This document shows positions 22,631 to 35,100 of a stretch of DNA of 64,000 nucleotides, in pieces. The stretch lies in contig CM066730.1 in the NCBI GenBank assembly GCA_033961575.1, positions 137,667,523 through 137,731,522 of the forward strand. The letters run 5' to 3'. The notes beneath the pieces are model-generated. The model saw only the letters and a program-made list of their open reading frames with translations. It searched no databases and was not told the DNA's origin. Made by a program: the position numbers and the translations under genes. Origin of the DNA: Aselliscus stoliczkanus (lineage: Eukaryota > Chordata > Mammalia > Chiroptera > Hipposideridae). Position 1 is the stretch's first letter. Every line of letters starts with the position of its first letter.

Positions 22631-23184
22631 CTCCAACCCACCCTGGGCTGCCTGCATGGGCCACTGAAGGCCTGCGTTGCTTTTTTTCTGGAGCTTCTGA
22701 TTACCCTGAGTCACTTGTGTCCAGGGAGGGAAGAGAGGAGCCAGCCCTGTGTAGCTCACTCTTTTTTATTTAGAAGTATTTACTGAGCACATACTATGGT
22801 CAGGCTTCAGTAAACAGTTTGAATGGATTTCCTAAGATATTTCTAAACTTCCTAGATAATGGTCTTGCCCAAATACCACTGGCTAACCTGCACTTCTTTC
22901 GAGTATTGAGCCTGGCCTGGAATTGGACTGTTGGTAGCTTCCCTCCCTGGCACTTAGAGGGTCAGAATATGCATGTCCACTCCTGTCTGCTTCTCTCCCA
23001 GATCAGTCCTCCTTACTCTGAGAAGGCTGCTCAGCCAACACCATGGTTTCCCTGACGTCCTGAGGAGACATAGTGACTAATTCCTATATGGCTGATTTAG
23101 TTATTTATTTTCTGAGGCCATCATGAATACCACTGACATACCATATGGATGCTTTAGCAGAAAGCACTTGTCATTCTTATCCAT

Positions 23185-23480
23185 CCATTCATTCATTTAC
23201 TTACTTATTGGTTCAACAAACACAAATACCTAATTGTGTTGGGTACTGGGCCTACAAATATAAGTAAAGCAGGACTCATCATCCCTTAGTGAAGACAGAC
23301 ACTAAAGCTGTTGAGTATAACAGGGTGTAAGTGCTATATGAGAAGAAAGCCAGGAGTGCTCAGCTGAGAGAGGGGCACACAGCTCAGCCCAGTGGTAGGA
23401 GACTTGCTGTTGTCAAGGAAGTTTTTCTAGAATATTTGTGACTGAGCTGAATCCTGGCAGAGGAGAAGCAATCAGACAAA
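23185..23480 (-). repeat. L2 LINE 3' fragment, antisense
   Basis: 'cattcattcatttacttact', 'ttgggtactgggcctacaaa', 'gtaagtgctatatgagaag' and 'gactgagctgaatcctggca' occur in antisense L2 order. Confidence 0.7.
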
Positions 23481-24579
23481 ACAGGGGTGGGAGTGGGGTA
23501 CTTGGGTGGCAGGGCTGACTTTTTTGGGTAGGCCAAGCAAGATGAGCAAATCTCCTGAAACTTGAAGCCAGTGTTTGTTCTAGAAACTGTGAACTGGTTA
23601 CATACACCTGAAGCATGATGCTCCAGGTGAAGGTGAAGGGACCTGGAGAAGGCAGTCAGATTTTAAAGGTCCTTGGTGCCCTGCTAAGGCTCTATACTGA
23701 GGGTGAAGGTCTGATGTGAATAGATGAATATTTTAATTGTTGGGGGCCATTTGGGAGGAAAGCTCTGAGACACAAGAATTCTCAGGTAGGAAAAACTCCT
23801 CCAGACTATTGTATGACTTGGGTAATTCTACATCGTTGAATTTCAGGTTTTCATCTGTTAGGTCAACTTTAAAGTGCCTCCTTTGCAGGATCATCAAGAG
23901 GGCTAGATATGAGATCTGGAACTGAACAGGTCTCATAAGATAGCAGGAAGTATTTTACAATGTTCATGTTCTATAATAATCTCATTACAAAAACAAATGG
24001 TCTTGCAAAGAGAACAGCCTTTCTTAAGAAGGGTATGAGGGATAATGCCCCAGCAGAACAGCTTTGAGGGAGTCACTGATACTGACACACACACAAGTAA
24101 ATAATTTATGTGTTTGGACCATTTTTTAAAAGCCCCATTATTATTCCTACTCCCTGCCTCACAGTGACACTGGTAATCTCAGTGCATTAGTTAATTTCAT
24201 GGCTCTGTTGTGAATCTTACAATATTTCATCCTCCTAATTCAAAATATTCATTCCAAGTGGTTCCAACTTCACAAATAAATAATTCCTGTTGGAGAATGG
24301 AGTTTTTCCATCTGCCCAGCCCATTTTCCATCTGTTTCTATGAGCTCATGGTAGGACTGAGCTGGGTCGTAAGGCCCCGTTGATTAGTCCTGATTTAGGA
24401 AGGAATGACTTTCTCCCAGATGGATTGTGCATTAGTGATCAAGATTAGTTTGCACTGTGATTAGTTACTATGTTAGGAGACAGTTTCAGAGATCTGGAAG
24501 AGGATCAAAAAGCATGTGCTAGATACAAAGATGGAGAGAAAAGTCACATTAATTCAGCTCCCACCATACACATGACATC

Positions 24580-24770
24580 TTTCTCAGTACTGTACACATA
24601 TAACTTGACCATTGCCACAACCCAAAAGGTAGATGTGATTATGTCCATCTGACAGATGAGGAAACTGTGGGTCAGAGAGGCTTAAAAGCTTGCCTGAGAT
24701 CACATAATTTGTAAATACGAAAGCTAAGACTGATTCCAAAATTCTGGTTCTTTCCACACCAGAGATTCAA
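24580..24770 (-). repeat. MIR SINE, antisense
   Basis: 'catctgacagatgaggaaac', 'gggtcagagaggcttaaaag', 'cttgcctgagatcacataat', 'aagctaagactgattcc': well ordered antisense MIR. Confidence 0.8.
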
Positions 24771-25489
24771 AAATGTACTTTTTAAGATGGAAAGTACATT
24801 GACCAGAGAAGTCAGATTTTGTTTCTTTCAATAACTATGTCATATTTACTAGAAGAGTACCCAGGAAGTAAAGGTAATCCAATTTTAGGTCCATCCATAC
24901 AATGACATGAAGCTGCACAGAGGAAGAGAGCCTCTCATTGATATGATCAGAACACAGTCCCATTTTAGAAAGAACAGTGGACTATAAGTTAGAAAACTTG
25001 GACTCATATTTCGAATGCCCAACTCCTTATCTTAACAGCAAGGACAAATCAATGAACTGTCTCAGCCTTGGTCTCAACTGGAAAGTGACAGTCTATCTTA
25101 CGTTGCCTCTTCAGTAAGCCCCAAAAGGTCTGGAAAGGCACATCCATAAGAAGCATAAAAGAATACAGAAGGGAGTACAATTTGTCAGTGGTAAAGTTCT
25201 GTGGTGTACTAGATGACATTTTCATTTCTGTGCCTGCCTACAACAAAATGCTTGTCTGCAACAAGATAAGGAGCTTGTGTCAGTGTATAAATTTATGCAA
25301 TGCTTCCTTCTTTGAGAATGTCTGGCTACGCAAAAATATTAGCAGAACTAAATGCTGTGCTTAGTGATGTAGTTAATTTACTTCATCTCAGATTATGGGC
25401 AAATGGTCCATAGGCTGACTCCAGTTTCTGACCCACACATTGAGCCCTGCTATCTAGACTACCATGTGAATGACAGATGGTGTAAGTAT

Positions 25490-25690
25490 TGAAGTCTCAG
25501 CTCACTGCTTATGAGCACTGTGTGACCTTGATCAAGTTACTTAGCCTCTCTGAGCCTCAGTTTCCTCTTCTATAAAATAGAACTAACAATACCAAACTCA
25601 CAGGGTGGTTGTGAAGATGAAGTGAGCATACATTTGACTGTGTAAAACAGGGCCTAGGACATAATAGTTAGTGAACAATGTTATTTATTA
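25490..25690 (+). repeat. MIR SINE
   Basis: 'gcactgtgtgaccttgatca', 'agttacttagcctctctgag', 'cctcagtttcctcttctata', 'cagggtggttgtgaagatga', 'gggcctaggacataatagtt': one of the best preserved MIRs in the window. Confidence 0.88.
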
Positions 25691-25724
25691 TCATTATCAT
25701 CATCATGATCATCATCATCATCAA
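25690..25724 (+). repeat. (ATC)n-like trinucleotide repeat
   Basis: Imperfect atc/tcatc repeats grown from the 3' end of the preceding MIR. Confidence 0.85.
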
Positions 25725-25729
25725 CCTAA

Positions 25730-25945
25730 AGCATCGGTCCTACTGGTCTACCACAGTATGTGCATTTCCACAATTAGAGGTTTTATTTTGGTCATCACAA
25801 CTCAAGGAGACTGTTGTTACTGGCATCCAGTGAGCAGAAAAGCCAGGGATGCTGCTAAACATCCTACAATTCACAACACAGCCCCCCACCACAAGGAATT
25901 ATCCAACCCCAAATGTCAAGAGAACCTTGCCTTAGAGTCATTCCT
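25730..25945 (+). repeat. MER20-like hAT-Charlie DNA transposon
   Basis: 'tcatcacaactcaaggaga', 'gttactggcatccagtgagc', 'ccagggatgctgctaaacat', 'cctacaattcacaacacagc', 'ggaattatccaaccccaaat' and 'gtcaagagaaccttg' match MER20 in order. The left terminus is degraded. Confidence 0.82.
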
Positions 25946-26554
25946 TTGGATTAAGGTTCCCTGTCATCAGATCAAAATTTAATAAAAGATTTGAGGTTGT
26001 ACCTACACTTATTTCTTAGCATGTCAGCGCCAAAGGCCTTTGAGGTTGTTTGGCCCAAACAGCTGCTTTACTAAAAGCAAGCCTCTGAGGAGCCAGGATT
26101 TGCCTTGTCCCTCTCCCATCCAGGGGTGGAAATGGTATTTCTGTTTCTTCTGTCCTTCAGCCCTGCCTCCTGAAAGCACACTTTTGCAGATTGATTAGAG
26201 AGACACAGTGTCAATGTCACTAGGCTGCCAAGGAAGAAAGCTAAAATTGCACCCCATGTTTCTAGGCCCAGTGGCTGAGAATCTCAAGTAGGGAGAAGTC
26301 AGTGCAGCTCAGGGCACTGGCAACTCAGAAGTCAGGCTTTTGCACCTCTTGACCCCTCAGTCCCACAGAGCCTGGACCAGAGGGGGGAGGTGTGCAGGAA
26401 ATAGAGTGGTAGTAGAAAGCATTCAACTTGGAGTAAGGCTTGGGTCTGAGTCCTGCTCTCCGATACTTTCTCTGTGCTATTAGCCAATCATATAAAGCCT
26501 AGAATATTAGCCCTGAAAATGTGTTCAGAACACTTCAGGCCCAAAGTTTGCTAA

Positions 26555-26671
<117 letters not shown>

Positions 26672-26744
26672 TTCAGAGTCTCCACTAATAACATAGTGGT
26701 AATGAAATGTAATCAAAAATGTAAATATCATCAGCAAGGCATTT

Positions 26745-26900
26745 TCTTAATGATGGTTAAGAGTACTATTATTAGTTGTATAACCTTGAGGAAGTCACTT
26801 AACATCACTATGCCTCAGTTTCCTCATCTCCAAAATGGGCATAATAATATTATTCTCTACCTTGTGCTATTGTTGTGGGAATTTAATGAATATATATATT
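26745..26900 (+). repeat. MIR SINE
   Basis: 'accttgaggaagtcacttaa', 'actatgcctcagtttcctca', 'aatgggcataataatattat', 'ttgttgtgggaatttaatga'. Confidence 0.85.
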
Positions 26901-26904
26901 TATG

Positions 26905-27184
26905 CCAGGAGTGCCAAAAAAATGTATACACATAACTTGTATTCATCTTTTGTTATTGGAATATATTGTTACAATTTTAATACAGTTTTTTTCCTTTCTT
27001 AAAATGTTTATGCATTTTTTTGGCACCCTCTCTCTGTATATTACAGAAGTTTGACTTCTGCAATTACAAGAGATGCTCAAAGTGGTTCCCATCAGCATCC
27101 AGACACTTCTGATTATAGCGAACTACTGACTGAGCATAGATAACATCTCTTAAAATGTGTATACATTTTTTTTGGCACCCCCAG
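26905..27184 (-). mobile_element. Mariner derivative with inverted internal block (TGCCAAAA family)
   Basis: Outer termini ccaggagtgccaaaaaaatg (26905 on) and the complement of ttttttttggcacccccag (to 27184) are inverted repeats. The minus strand again ends a mariner transposase, VIYAQSVVRYNQKCLDADGN then HFEHLL and stop (about 27070-27150). Unlike the copy at 10239, the 3' non-coding block (about 26925-27029) is in the opposite orientation and carries its own extra terminal repeat at 27008-27029 (atgcatttttttggcaccct). The element therefore has three terminal-repeat copies. Confidence 0.85.
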
Positions 27185-27186
27185 CA

Positions 27187-27190
27187 TGTA

Positions 27191-27236
<46 letters not shown>
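27187..27236 (+). repeat. (TG)n microsatellite
   Basis: About 24 TG units with one C interruption near the start; abuts the mariner end. Confidence 0.96.
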
Positions 27237-27239
<3 letters not shown>

Positions 27240-28044
27240 TAGAACAATACCTGGCATGTAGCAAGCTTTATGCGGAGTGTTAGCTAAAACTGTAACTAAC
27301 CATCCTTTGCACTTCTAGTTCTTCGTAGTGAAGTCCAAGAGCCAACTAAACGCAATGTTACTAAGTAAATCATGGAACTCAACAATAGCCAACAAGAAAG
27401 CAAGTTTCTTCCAAACTCCGCGATAGTCACCTTCCTGCCAAATCTCTATATCAAGATTAGGAGACAACGGCTCCCTCCATTGTCCAGAATTGAAACTGCA
27501 CCATCATCTTCACTGACAGCTTCATTAATATTCTGTCCTTTCTGCCCTGCCAATCTTGACTCTTGAAAATGTGCTTCCCAGACTGATGAAATTGCTGCTA
27601 TGTACTAATATCATCAGTAAAGCATTTTCCTAAGCAGCTGACTCATGACTTTTTTTCAATCAAAAAGAACCATCCTTCTAGGCTCCAGTTGGAATTTGAA
27701 TAGCTGCCTGTTCTCCAGTTCTCATTAGGAAGCAATGCTCTGGAGCCTCAGTAACCGAAGAGGGCATTCTCCCCACTGGGAAGGAAGCAGCGGAATTGGA
27801 GCATTATAACAAATCGTTCCCATCCAGCAATCACTTTGTAATGTGACTGTTTTCAAGGTAAACTCATTCGTCTTGTTGAACAGATGGCAAAAGAAAAAAA
27901 AAAAACAAAAAACAGCTCTGTCTTTGCATTTCTGACTCCCTTCAGAAAAACTATCCCAGAGTCAGATGTGAGCAAATAGGCTTGGCTCACATGGGTCCCA
28001 TGGCCTGAGTAAAATGGGACAGGGCATTCCTATTTCCTCAGAAA

Positions 28045-28230
28045 GAAGGCTAGTGTTCATTGAAAACCTACTATGCTAGACGTTTTTATGTGTTACCTTT
28101 TAACAGCCTTGTGAGCTAAAGTTTACCATGCCCAGTTATAGATGCAGGAACTAAGGCTTTTAGAGGTTCAGGAATGTGGGTCTGAGGTCACTTGACTGGT
28201 ATGTGCTAGAGTCAAGGATTTGAGCAATTT
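28045..28230 (-). repeat. MIR SINE, antisense
   Basis: 'cctactatgctagacgtttt', 'cagttatagatgcaggaact', 'aaggcttttagaggttcagg', 'ctgaggtcacttgactggta'. Confidence 0.65.
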
Positions 28231-28479
28231 TCACTATATCACAATGTCTCTCAAAGACTCAAAATCATTCTTGGAAAACTGTGGCCTGCAAGTTGGTGAG
28301 GTAACACCAGAAGTGATTGGGGAAGAGGAGCCCTCCACACATGGTTTGGAGGGGTTTCCCTATCCCTCTAGTCACAAGGAGCTTTCCAGGGGGTGGTTCT
28401 CCCCTCCCAAATTTCCCAGGATGGACCCTCACTTATCCTGGGGCTGTCTAGAATATGAAAAATCTTTAAAGTGATGGAG

Positions 28480-28860
28480 TCTATTGGAAAAGTCTACCAA
28501 ACATTTAAGCAAGCAATAATATCAATTCTACACAAACTCTTGCAGAATAGAGAAGAGGGAACACTGTCCAATTCACTTTTGAGATTATTTAGTTACCAAA
28601 ACCAAAGACATTACAAGCAAAGAAATCTATAAACCAATATCGCTTATGAATATAAACTCACAAATCCTTCACAAGAGACTAGCAAATCAAATCTAACACT
28701 ACGTTAAAAGCGTAACACCAAGTGAGGTTTATCTTCAGGATGCAAGGCTGGTTCAACAATCAAAAAAATAATCAATGCAATTCATCCTATCAATAGACTA
28801 ATGAAGAAAAACTATACAGCCACCTGAATAGATACAGAAAAGCAAAGGATCCAACCCTGC
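28480..28860 (+). mobile_element. L1 LINE ORF2 fragment
   Basis: Broken sense L1 reverse-transcriptase text: 'accaatatcgcttatgaata', 'aactcacaaatccttcac', 'ggatgcaaggctggttcaac', 'aatcaatgcaattcatccta'. Degraded by stops and frameshifts; no coding capacity. Confidence 0.82.
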
Positions 28861-29657
28861 TGTTCTCCAAATGAGAAGCTTCCAGCCCAGGATGGAGAAA
28901 ATACATTCCCAGTGTTATAAATTACTGACAAATCTGGATTTAGAATCCAGCTCCCCAGACCTCAGTTGTGTGGTGCTATCATCCCATACTCAGATGCAGA
29001 GATATCCTTAAAGTGTAAAGAGGCAATAGCCCAGACACTTCATCCACAGCTGTCATGTGACTAACTGAAGTGAGGGAGAGAGAACAAGCTAACTTAAGCC
29101 CACTCCACACAGGAAATTGCCTGAGGTTCATGTTCATAAACACAGAATCACGGGAGCATTGGGTTGGTGGGGAGGGATTATGTGTCCCCTGAGACTTTCC
29201 AAAAGAGGTTGAAATTGTAACTGTTGAAAATGTGATATATTATTTAAAAATCCACTGTATAATTTAAGAAGTATGAGACACAGTTATATTTCTTTTGAAA
29301 CAGAGGTTTTTTTTTATCATGAATTTTCATTAAGATAGAAAAAAAGGCTATGGACACTTTGATGGAACTGAAATGACAAGAACCCCTCAATTCTACCATT
29401 CCTGCCCAGCTGCGGGTAGCTCAGTGACCTTCACAAATGTTCACTTTTTTAAATACCCTCCATCAAAAACTTTCTTATTCTTCTTTAGTAATTTAATATC
29501 TTGGTCACAGTCACAAATCTGGTAGTTTCTTTACAATGGGTTGTGCTTATTTGAAAATAATGTCAAAACCAAAGTGTCTTTTTTTTCTCTCCAGGTAAAT
29601 TCTTAGCTGTTCTCTCTCTGGAAAATCCTCTATCTGTCTGCCATTCTCCTCTCGAAA

Positions 29658-29688
29658 ACACACACACACACACACACAGACACACACC
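29658..29688 (+). repeat. (CA)n microsatellite
   Basis: About 15 CA units with one G interruption. Confidence 0.95.
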
Positions 29689-30119
29689 CTCTATGCCTCT
29701 TTCTCTACCTGGTCCAGAACTCATGGGTGAGGTGAATACAAAACACTCATGTCACCAGGGCAATAATCAACTGTAAAGTAGCCTCAGTCTCAGCATCTTC
29801 AAAGTGAAGCAGAAATTGGATATACATTTGCTCCGAGTATTTCCTCTCATGCTAGCCCCTTTAAGTGGATTTTGATTGTTTTTGAGCTTTACCATTTTTG
29901 AGCTTTAAAATGTAATGCTCCCAATTATCACATAACCCCAATTTACAAACAAGGCGGTGGGGAAAGCAAATTTCCCCCACTTTCCCAGATGTATATGACA
30001 GGAGCCATGAGCTCGCACCACAATGCAGGGTATACACAGGTATTACGGCACTGGCCTCAAGGGGTACACAGTCTCCTTGGTGGCATCAGGCAAATGTATA
30101 AATAGTGACTTATTAATAG

Positions 30120-30350
30120 CAACCATTTAATGAGTTCTTACTGTGTCCCATGCCCTGGGCTACACATTTTTTCTTCAGTATCTCATTTCATCCACACGTC
30201 TACCCAGTGTACTAGATGTGACTATACTCATTTCAGTAATGGGTGAAATTAAGTTAGGAGGTCATTTAATATGTCCAAAGTTATACGTAACAAGTAAATG
30301 ACAAACTCAGGACATGAACTTGGGCCTAAGGCCAAAGCCCAGGCTCTCCA
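30120..30350 (-). repeat. MIR SINE, antisense
   Basis: 'gagttcttactgtgtcccat', 'gccctgggctacacatt', 'tagatgtgactatactcatt', 'gaacttgggcctaaggccaa'. Confidence 0.65.
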
Positions 30351-31189
30351 CTGCACTTGGCTGCATCTTGGAAAGTCAAGGATTTCAAAAGAGATGCAAA
30401 CAGTTATGTTGTGGAGTTGAGTGTTTATGGGAAGTGGGAGAATTAGGGAAAAGGTTTATGATTGAGAAGCAACCTCATTTGCTTGAGGGAGGGTATATCA
30501 GAGAAAATTACATGGCAGCTGAGAGCTGTCTTGATTAATGAATTGGATTTGAAAAGGTAGAGATGAATGAGAGATGGACATCAGGTTTCTAGACGGAGGC
30601 AATGCTGCAAACAGAGGCTCAGAGGTACAAATACAGATAATAATAATCCCGTTTGGATGGAGGTCATGGGTATTTGCTGTCCTGACCACTTGTGGGGTGT
30701 TGGGCAAGAAATGTGATACTGATAATAAAGGATGGACATTTTATTTCATGTCATTTTTATATAAATTATAGTCAAAATTATACCTGTAAATATCATGGTT
30801 CTTGCACTCAAGAAACGTGCCTTCTATTGGGAAGAGAAACAGCTAAAAAAGCAATTACAGCACAACAGCAAGTTCTACGAAAGGGGCAGCACATAGTGGC
30901 CCTGCCAACTCGGACCTCCGAAAGGCACACTAGGGCATGAGGTCCACGCTGAGAACTGAGGGATGTGTGGGCATTCCCCACCCAACGAAGGATGGGGTTC
31001 TGGACAGAGGTCACAGCTGGTGCGAAGGCCCATAGCTTATTTGAGACGCTGCAGGTGTTGAACAAAGCTGAAGAGCAGAGAGCAGGTGGGAACTGATAAC
31101 ATGTGAGACCAGAGGGTCCTACAAGGGGTCAACTCATGATGAGACCATGTGCTGTGTTAGAAAGAGTATGTGGTAAGGTGCCCTGGCCC

Positions 31190-31350
31190 AGCACAGGCAT
31201 GGGCTGGCTTCCCAATTCAGTCAGCAAATCAATTACGCCCTCCACCGACTTTCGCCTTGTGTATTTAGAATGCATGGAGTTAGCCTGCCAAACATCTGCT
31301 CTCGCTATTAAGTATGCCATGGTAACCATTGCACTCCCGTGCGTCAGCAC
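31190..31350. other. Non-repetitive stretch with an RFX X-box-like motif
   Basis: No repeat family is recognisable between about 31080 and 31380. At 31313-31326 the sequence tatgccatggtaac agrees with the RFX X-box (GTTGCCATGGYAAC style) except in its first bases. Function is not shown; flagged as a candidate regulatory element only. Confidence 0.3.
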
Positions 31351-31719
31351 CACCAGGATTGGTAATAATCACAAGTGTCAAAAATGAGAAAGAATGGAGA
31401 AGGAAAGCTGTGCAAAACCCAGCGGCAAGATGATTGGGCTGGCGGCTCCACTCTGGGGCCCCGCCAGCTGCACCTTCTGCTGCCCTTGTTGGGGGCAGGG
31501 GAATTGATGTGGCTCTGGCCTCCTCTTGCCCCTTCTGTTGATCCCTCTCCCTGTATTATTCATCCACTGTTTCTACCCACACTGGAAAATGTGCCTTGTC
31601 TTTGCCAGAACAACATATGTGCCCCTGCATCATTGTGTGTGATAGATAAACCCGCCAACAGTGCGCCAGACCCTGGGGCCCTCTGGGTGAAGACCCCACA
31701 TTGACACAGGCAGGCAGCA

Positions 31720-31960
31720 TGGTGTCCTGGCAGGAGTACAGCTCAGAAGACAGACAGACCTGGCTTGGTTGGATTGTAGGCTTGAGAACTTGGGCAACCC
31801 TCTAATACGCCCTCTGTACCCTGCTTGCCTCTTTTGTACAGTCAGAGTAATAATGCTCACCTCGAAGGGTTGTTTGGGCGATGCGAGGTAATGGATGGGA
31901 GATGGTACAATGGCTATCACAGAATAAGCATTCAAGGTTAGCTACTACAATTTTTATAAA
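31720..31960 (+). repeat. MIR SINE
   Basis: 'ggcagcatggtgtcctggca', 'gaagacagacagacctggct', 'gagaacttgggcaaccctct', 'gtcagagtaataatgctcac', 'gggttgtttgggcgatgcga': near full-length sense MIR. Confidence 0.85.
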
Positions 31961-31999
31961 TTGAGTTCTCAAAAAAGAAAAAATGCTACACTAAATACT

Positions 32000-32190
32000 T
32001 TATTCAAATTCTTGACTCTCTACAACAATCCTATAAGGCAGACAGCATTAGCCCCATTTTGCAGACAAGAGGACTAAGGCTAAGAGAGGTTTTGCGATTT
32101 ATCCAAGTCATAGAGCTAGTGAGGGCAGGCCAGAGAGTAACTCAGGGCTTCCTCCATAATCCACACTCTTACTGCTTAAACCATGCTGCC
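32000..32190 (-). repeat. MIR SINE, antisense
   Basis: 'cattttgcagacaagaggac', 'taaggctaagagaggttttg', 'gtcatagagctagtgagggc', 'ttactgcttaaaccatgctg'. Confidence 0.85.
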
Positions 32191-32199
32191 TTTCACAAG

Positions 32200-35100
32200 C
32201 ACGGGGTTCTTCATATGTTGAGCTGAAATCTTTTTCTTGATAAATATTATTCACATATCCCAGTTCACTACTAAAGCCACATGCAATAAACCTCGTCTCT
32301 CTTCCAAACAAAAGCCTTTCAGAAATGCAGAGCCAGCTGCCGTCACTGCCCAATCTTCTTTTCTCCAAACTAAAAGGTCCTGGGTCTCTCAGACAGTTCT
32401 CATACAGCTTGGTTCGCATTTGGTCACATTCTGTGGGATACCCTCAAAGCTGGCCACTGCCTCTCTCAGTGATGGGCCGGGACTCCAAGCTCCTGGGTGC
32501 CCACATGGAGTTTATGTCCTCCTTAAGAGTCCCTGCATATAGAGGTATACATGGAGTTCCTGAACCTGGAGCTGATAGGGCTGATGCCATCAGCTGGAGC
32601 ATACCCAGACCGCTTTTTTTTTTTTGCCTTTCCCTGCATCCTATTCTCCATCCAACAGACAAACCCAGGAACATGGGCTCCAGCGCCCTCTTGTGTAAAA
32701 GGAGAGAAATCTGTGGGAAATGAACACAGGATCCAGGAGGGAGAGGAAGGGGCTGTTTAATAAAAAATAAAAAATAAAAAAAAAACAACCCACCCCCACA
32801 GCTGCTATATACTTGTGTCTGTGGTCCCACCAGGTTATTGTGAAATGGGGAATTACCCAGCAAGGGTCCTTACATAAGCCTCTGATGATGCCAATCTATC
32901 AGGAAAGAGGCAAGCGTGTCTTTCACGTTCCCAGTCTTTAGTATAATTTCATTCAAACCCCTACCCCCAGCTATGCTAAGGACATAAGGAGAAGGGACAC
33001 GTGGCCACACGTAGGCCCAAGCATCTGAAGTGGAGAGACCCACCTATGTGGGAGGTGAGGGCAGTAAGGGATATGGGTGTGAGGAAAGGTATGCCTGAGG
33101 CAGTAATGGGGAGTAATTAAGAGCAACAGGAGCTCAGGTAGCTCCTGGAGCTGGCTCTCATAGTTGCTGAAATAGCCACCACTGGTCCCAGTCTCCTGTT
33201 TTCTGGAAATGTTGTCTGGTGGGGCTTGCCTAGTAAATCAAGCAACTTTCTTTCTCTACCAAAACCTCACTGAGGGTCATTGGGCTTCACTTCTCACCTT
33301 CTGGGCAAGGTGGTTTCAGAAGTCCTTCAGTTCTAATATTCCTTGAGCTCTAACAGAATCATCCTCTGATCAATGACAGCCATCTAACAGAGTCCTCAGA
33401 GATGGAAACCCAGGATTACTTGGTTTTTATAGTGAAATAAGAAATACAGAACACATTCCCATGGCACACAAACCATCATCCAATATTTGTTGAGCAACAG
33501 TCCTCAATAGATACTGTGTTGATGGCATGGTTTTCTGCCTTCAAAACCTCTCAGTCTTCAACAAGCTGAGAGTGAAGAACAACAACAGAAAAAAATGAAG
33601 TTGTTTTTATGGCCTTCTTTCAGCCTCCTAGACCCAAGGGTGCTTACGTGTAGAAATCGAATTCAGTAATTACAGTTGTCTTATCCCTCATACAGAGGGT
33701 TAGAGAACATCAGCTTGTCCTGATTAAAGCTTTGTAATGGTTAAAATACTTTATGTACATAACTAAACCCACTGAGTTACGGTCTTGGATGGAGTGGCTG
33801 GGAGAGGCCCATTAGAGATGGCACAGATTTGCTGTCTTAGTAATCTACATGCGCTGGCCATCCCTAGTCGTGCCCCTCAGACCTGTCTGCAACCCTCACA
33901 GCCGCCTTCTGAGTGGTGCTGCACTGTAACCAACTCACTGGCCTTGTCCATGCAGCCAGTGATGACAAACTGAACTGGGGCACCCCATGGTTCTGCTAGG
34001 AGTCTCCATGGAGAAGACATCTGGAGTGACAGTCAGCACCCTGCTGACCTGCTCAGGCTGTGCCCCTCCCCACATTTCTCCTCCTTGGGACTCCAGGCTT
34101 TCGAAGCACCCCTCCAGCTGGCTTCTGTTAAGAGGACCCACACACTTACTTGTAGGGGACAACTGGGACCAAGAGGAGAAAGGAGTCAAGCGGGGATGGG
34201 AAGACAGTAAAGAGAGAGAAGAGCAACAAAGGAAAGGAGAAAGGGGATAATGAAAAGACTGTCTTATGAAATAATTCCAAATAGTGTCATCAGACTCTAC
34301 TCGAAAAATCCCCTTTCTTATTTGATAACTTTGAAGATCTTTTTTGAACAAACTTTTTTAGGGAGAAAAGAGGGATAGGCACCACAGGTTTTATTGAGAG
34401 CTGCAGCATTGCTTTTAAATAAGCTATTTCTGATTCAGCTCCATTTCCTTTAATGTTATCATCTACTGGTGGAAATCTCAGTGAATGCAGACCCACCTGC
34501 ATCACTTTTAGTTCACCTGCCACTCATTGGGGAGAGCAGAGAAGAATTATTCCTGCAATAGATTTGTGATGCCACAACCTGGGGGCTTACTGGGAATGTG
34601 AGACACACAGACCTGGCTGGCTGCTAGAGTGTCCAGCAACTTATCTTTTCACATACAGTGAAAAAGTTGATTCTTTGATCTTGATCCTTAGACACAAATG
34701 ATTCAAATTTTAGATTTATAAAAATACTAATAAAACAGTATTATACTACCCCAAAAGGCCGGTATTGCATTACTTAAAAATAACATGGTATGGCATAATT
34801 CCAGCATGCCTACGCCCACTGCAGCCCATTATTCTCATGAGATAAGAAAATAAAATGAACTCTGCCCTATTACTTAGACACGGGAGGCAGGGCCTGTGTT
34901 GACTGTGTTTCCACCTCATTCAGAATTAAAGCTCAGAAACCCAGCCTTGCTCACAGACACATGCTCAGAAATGGCACACACAAAGGCAGGTCTCCTCTGC
35001 AGGAGGCAGATATAAGGGCAGGTGCAGGCAAGCAGAGGCCACTGCAACCTGGAAAGGAAACACCAGCCCAGAGAACACGCTGGTATCAGAATCCCACTCT

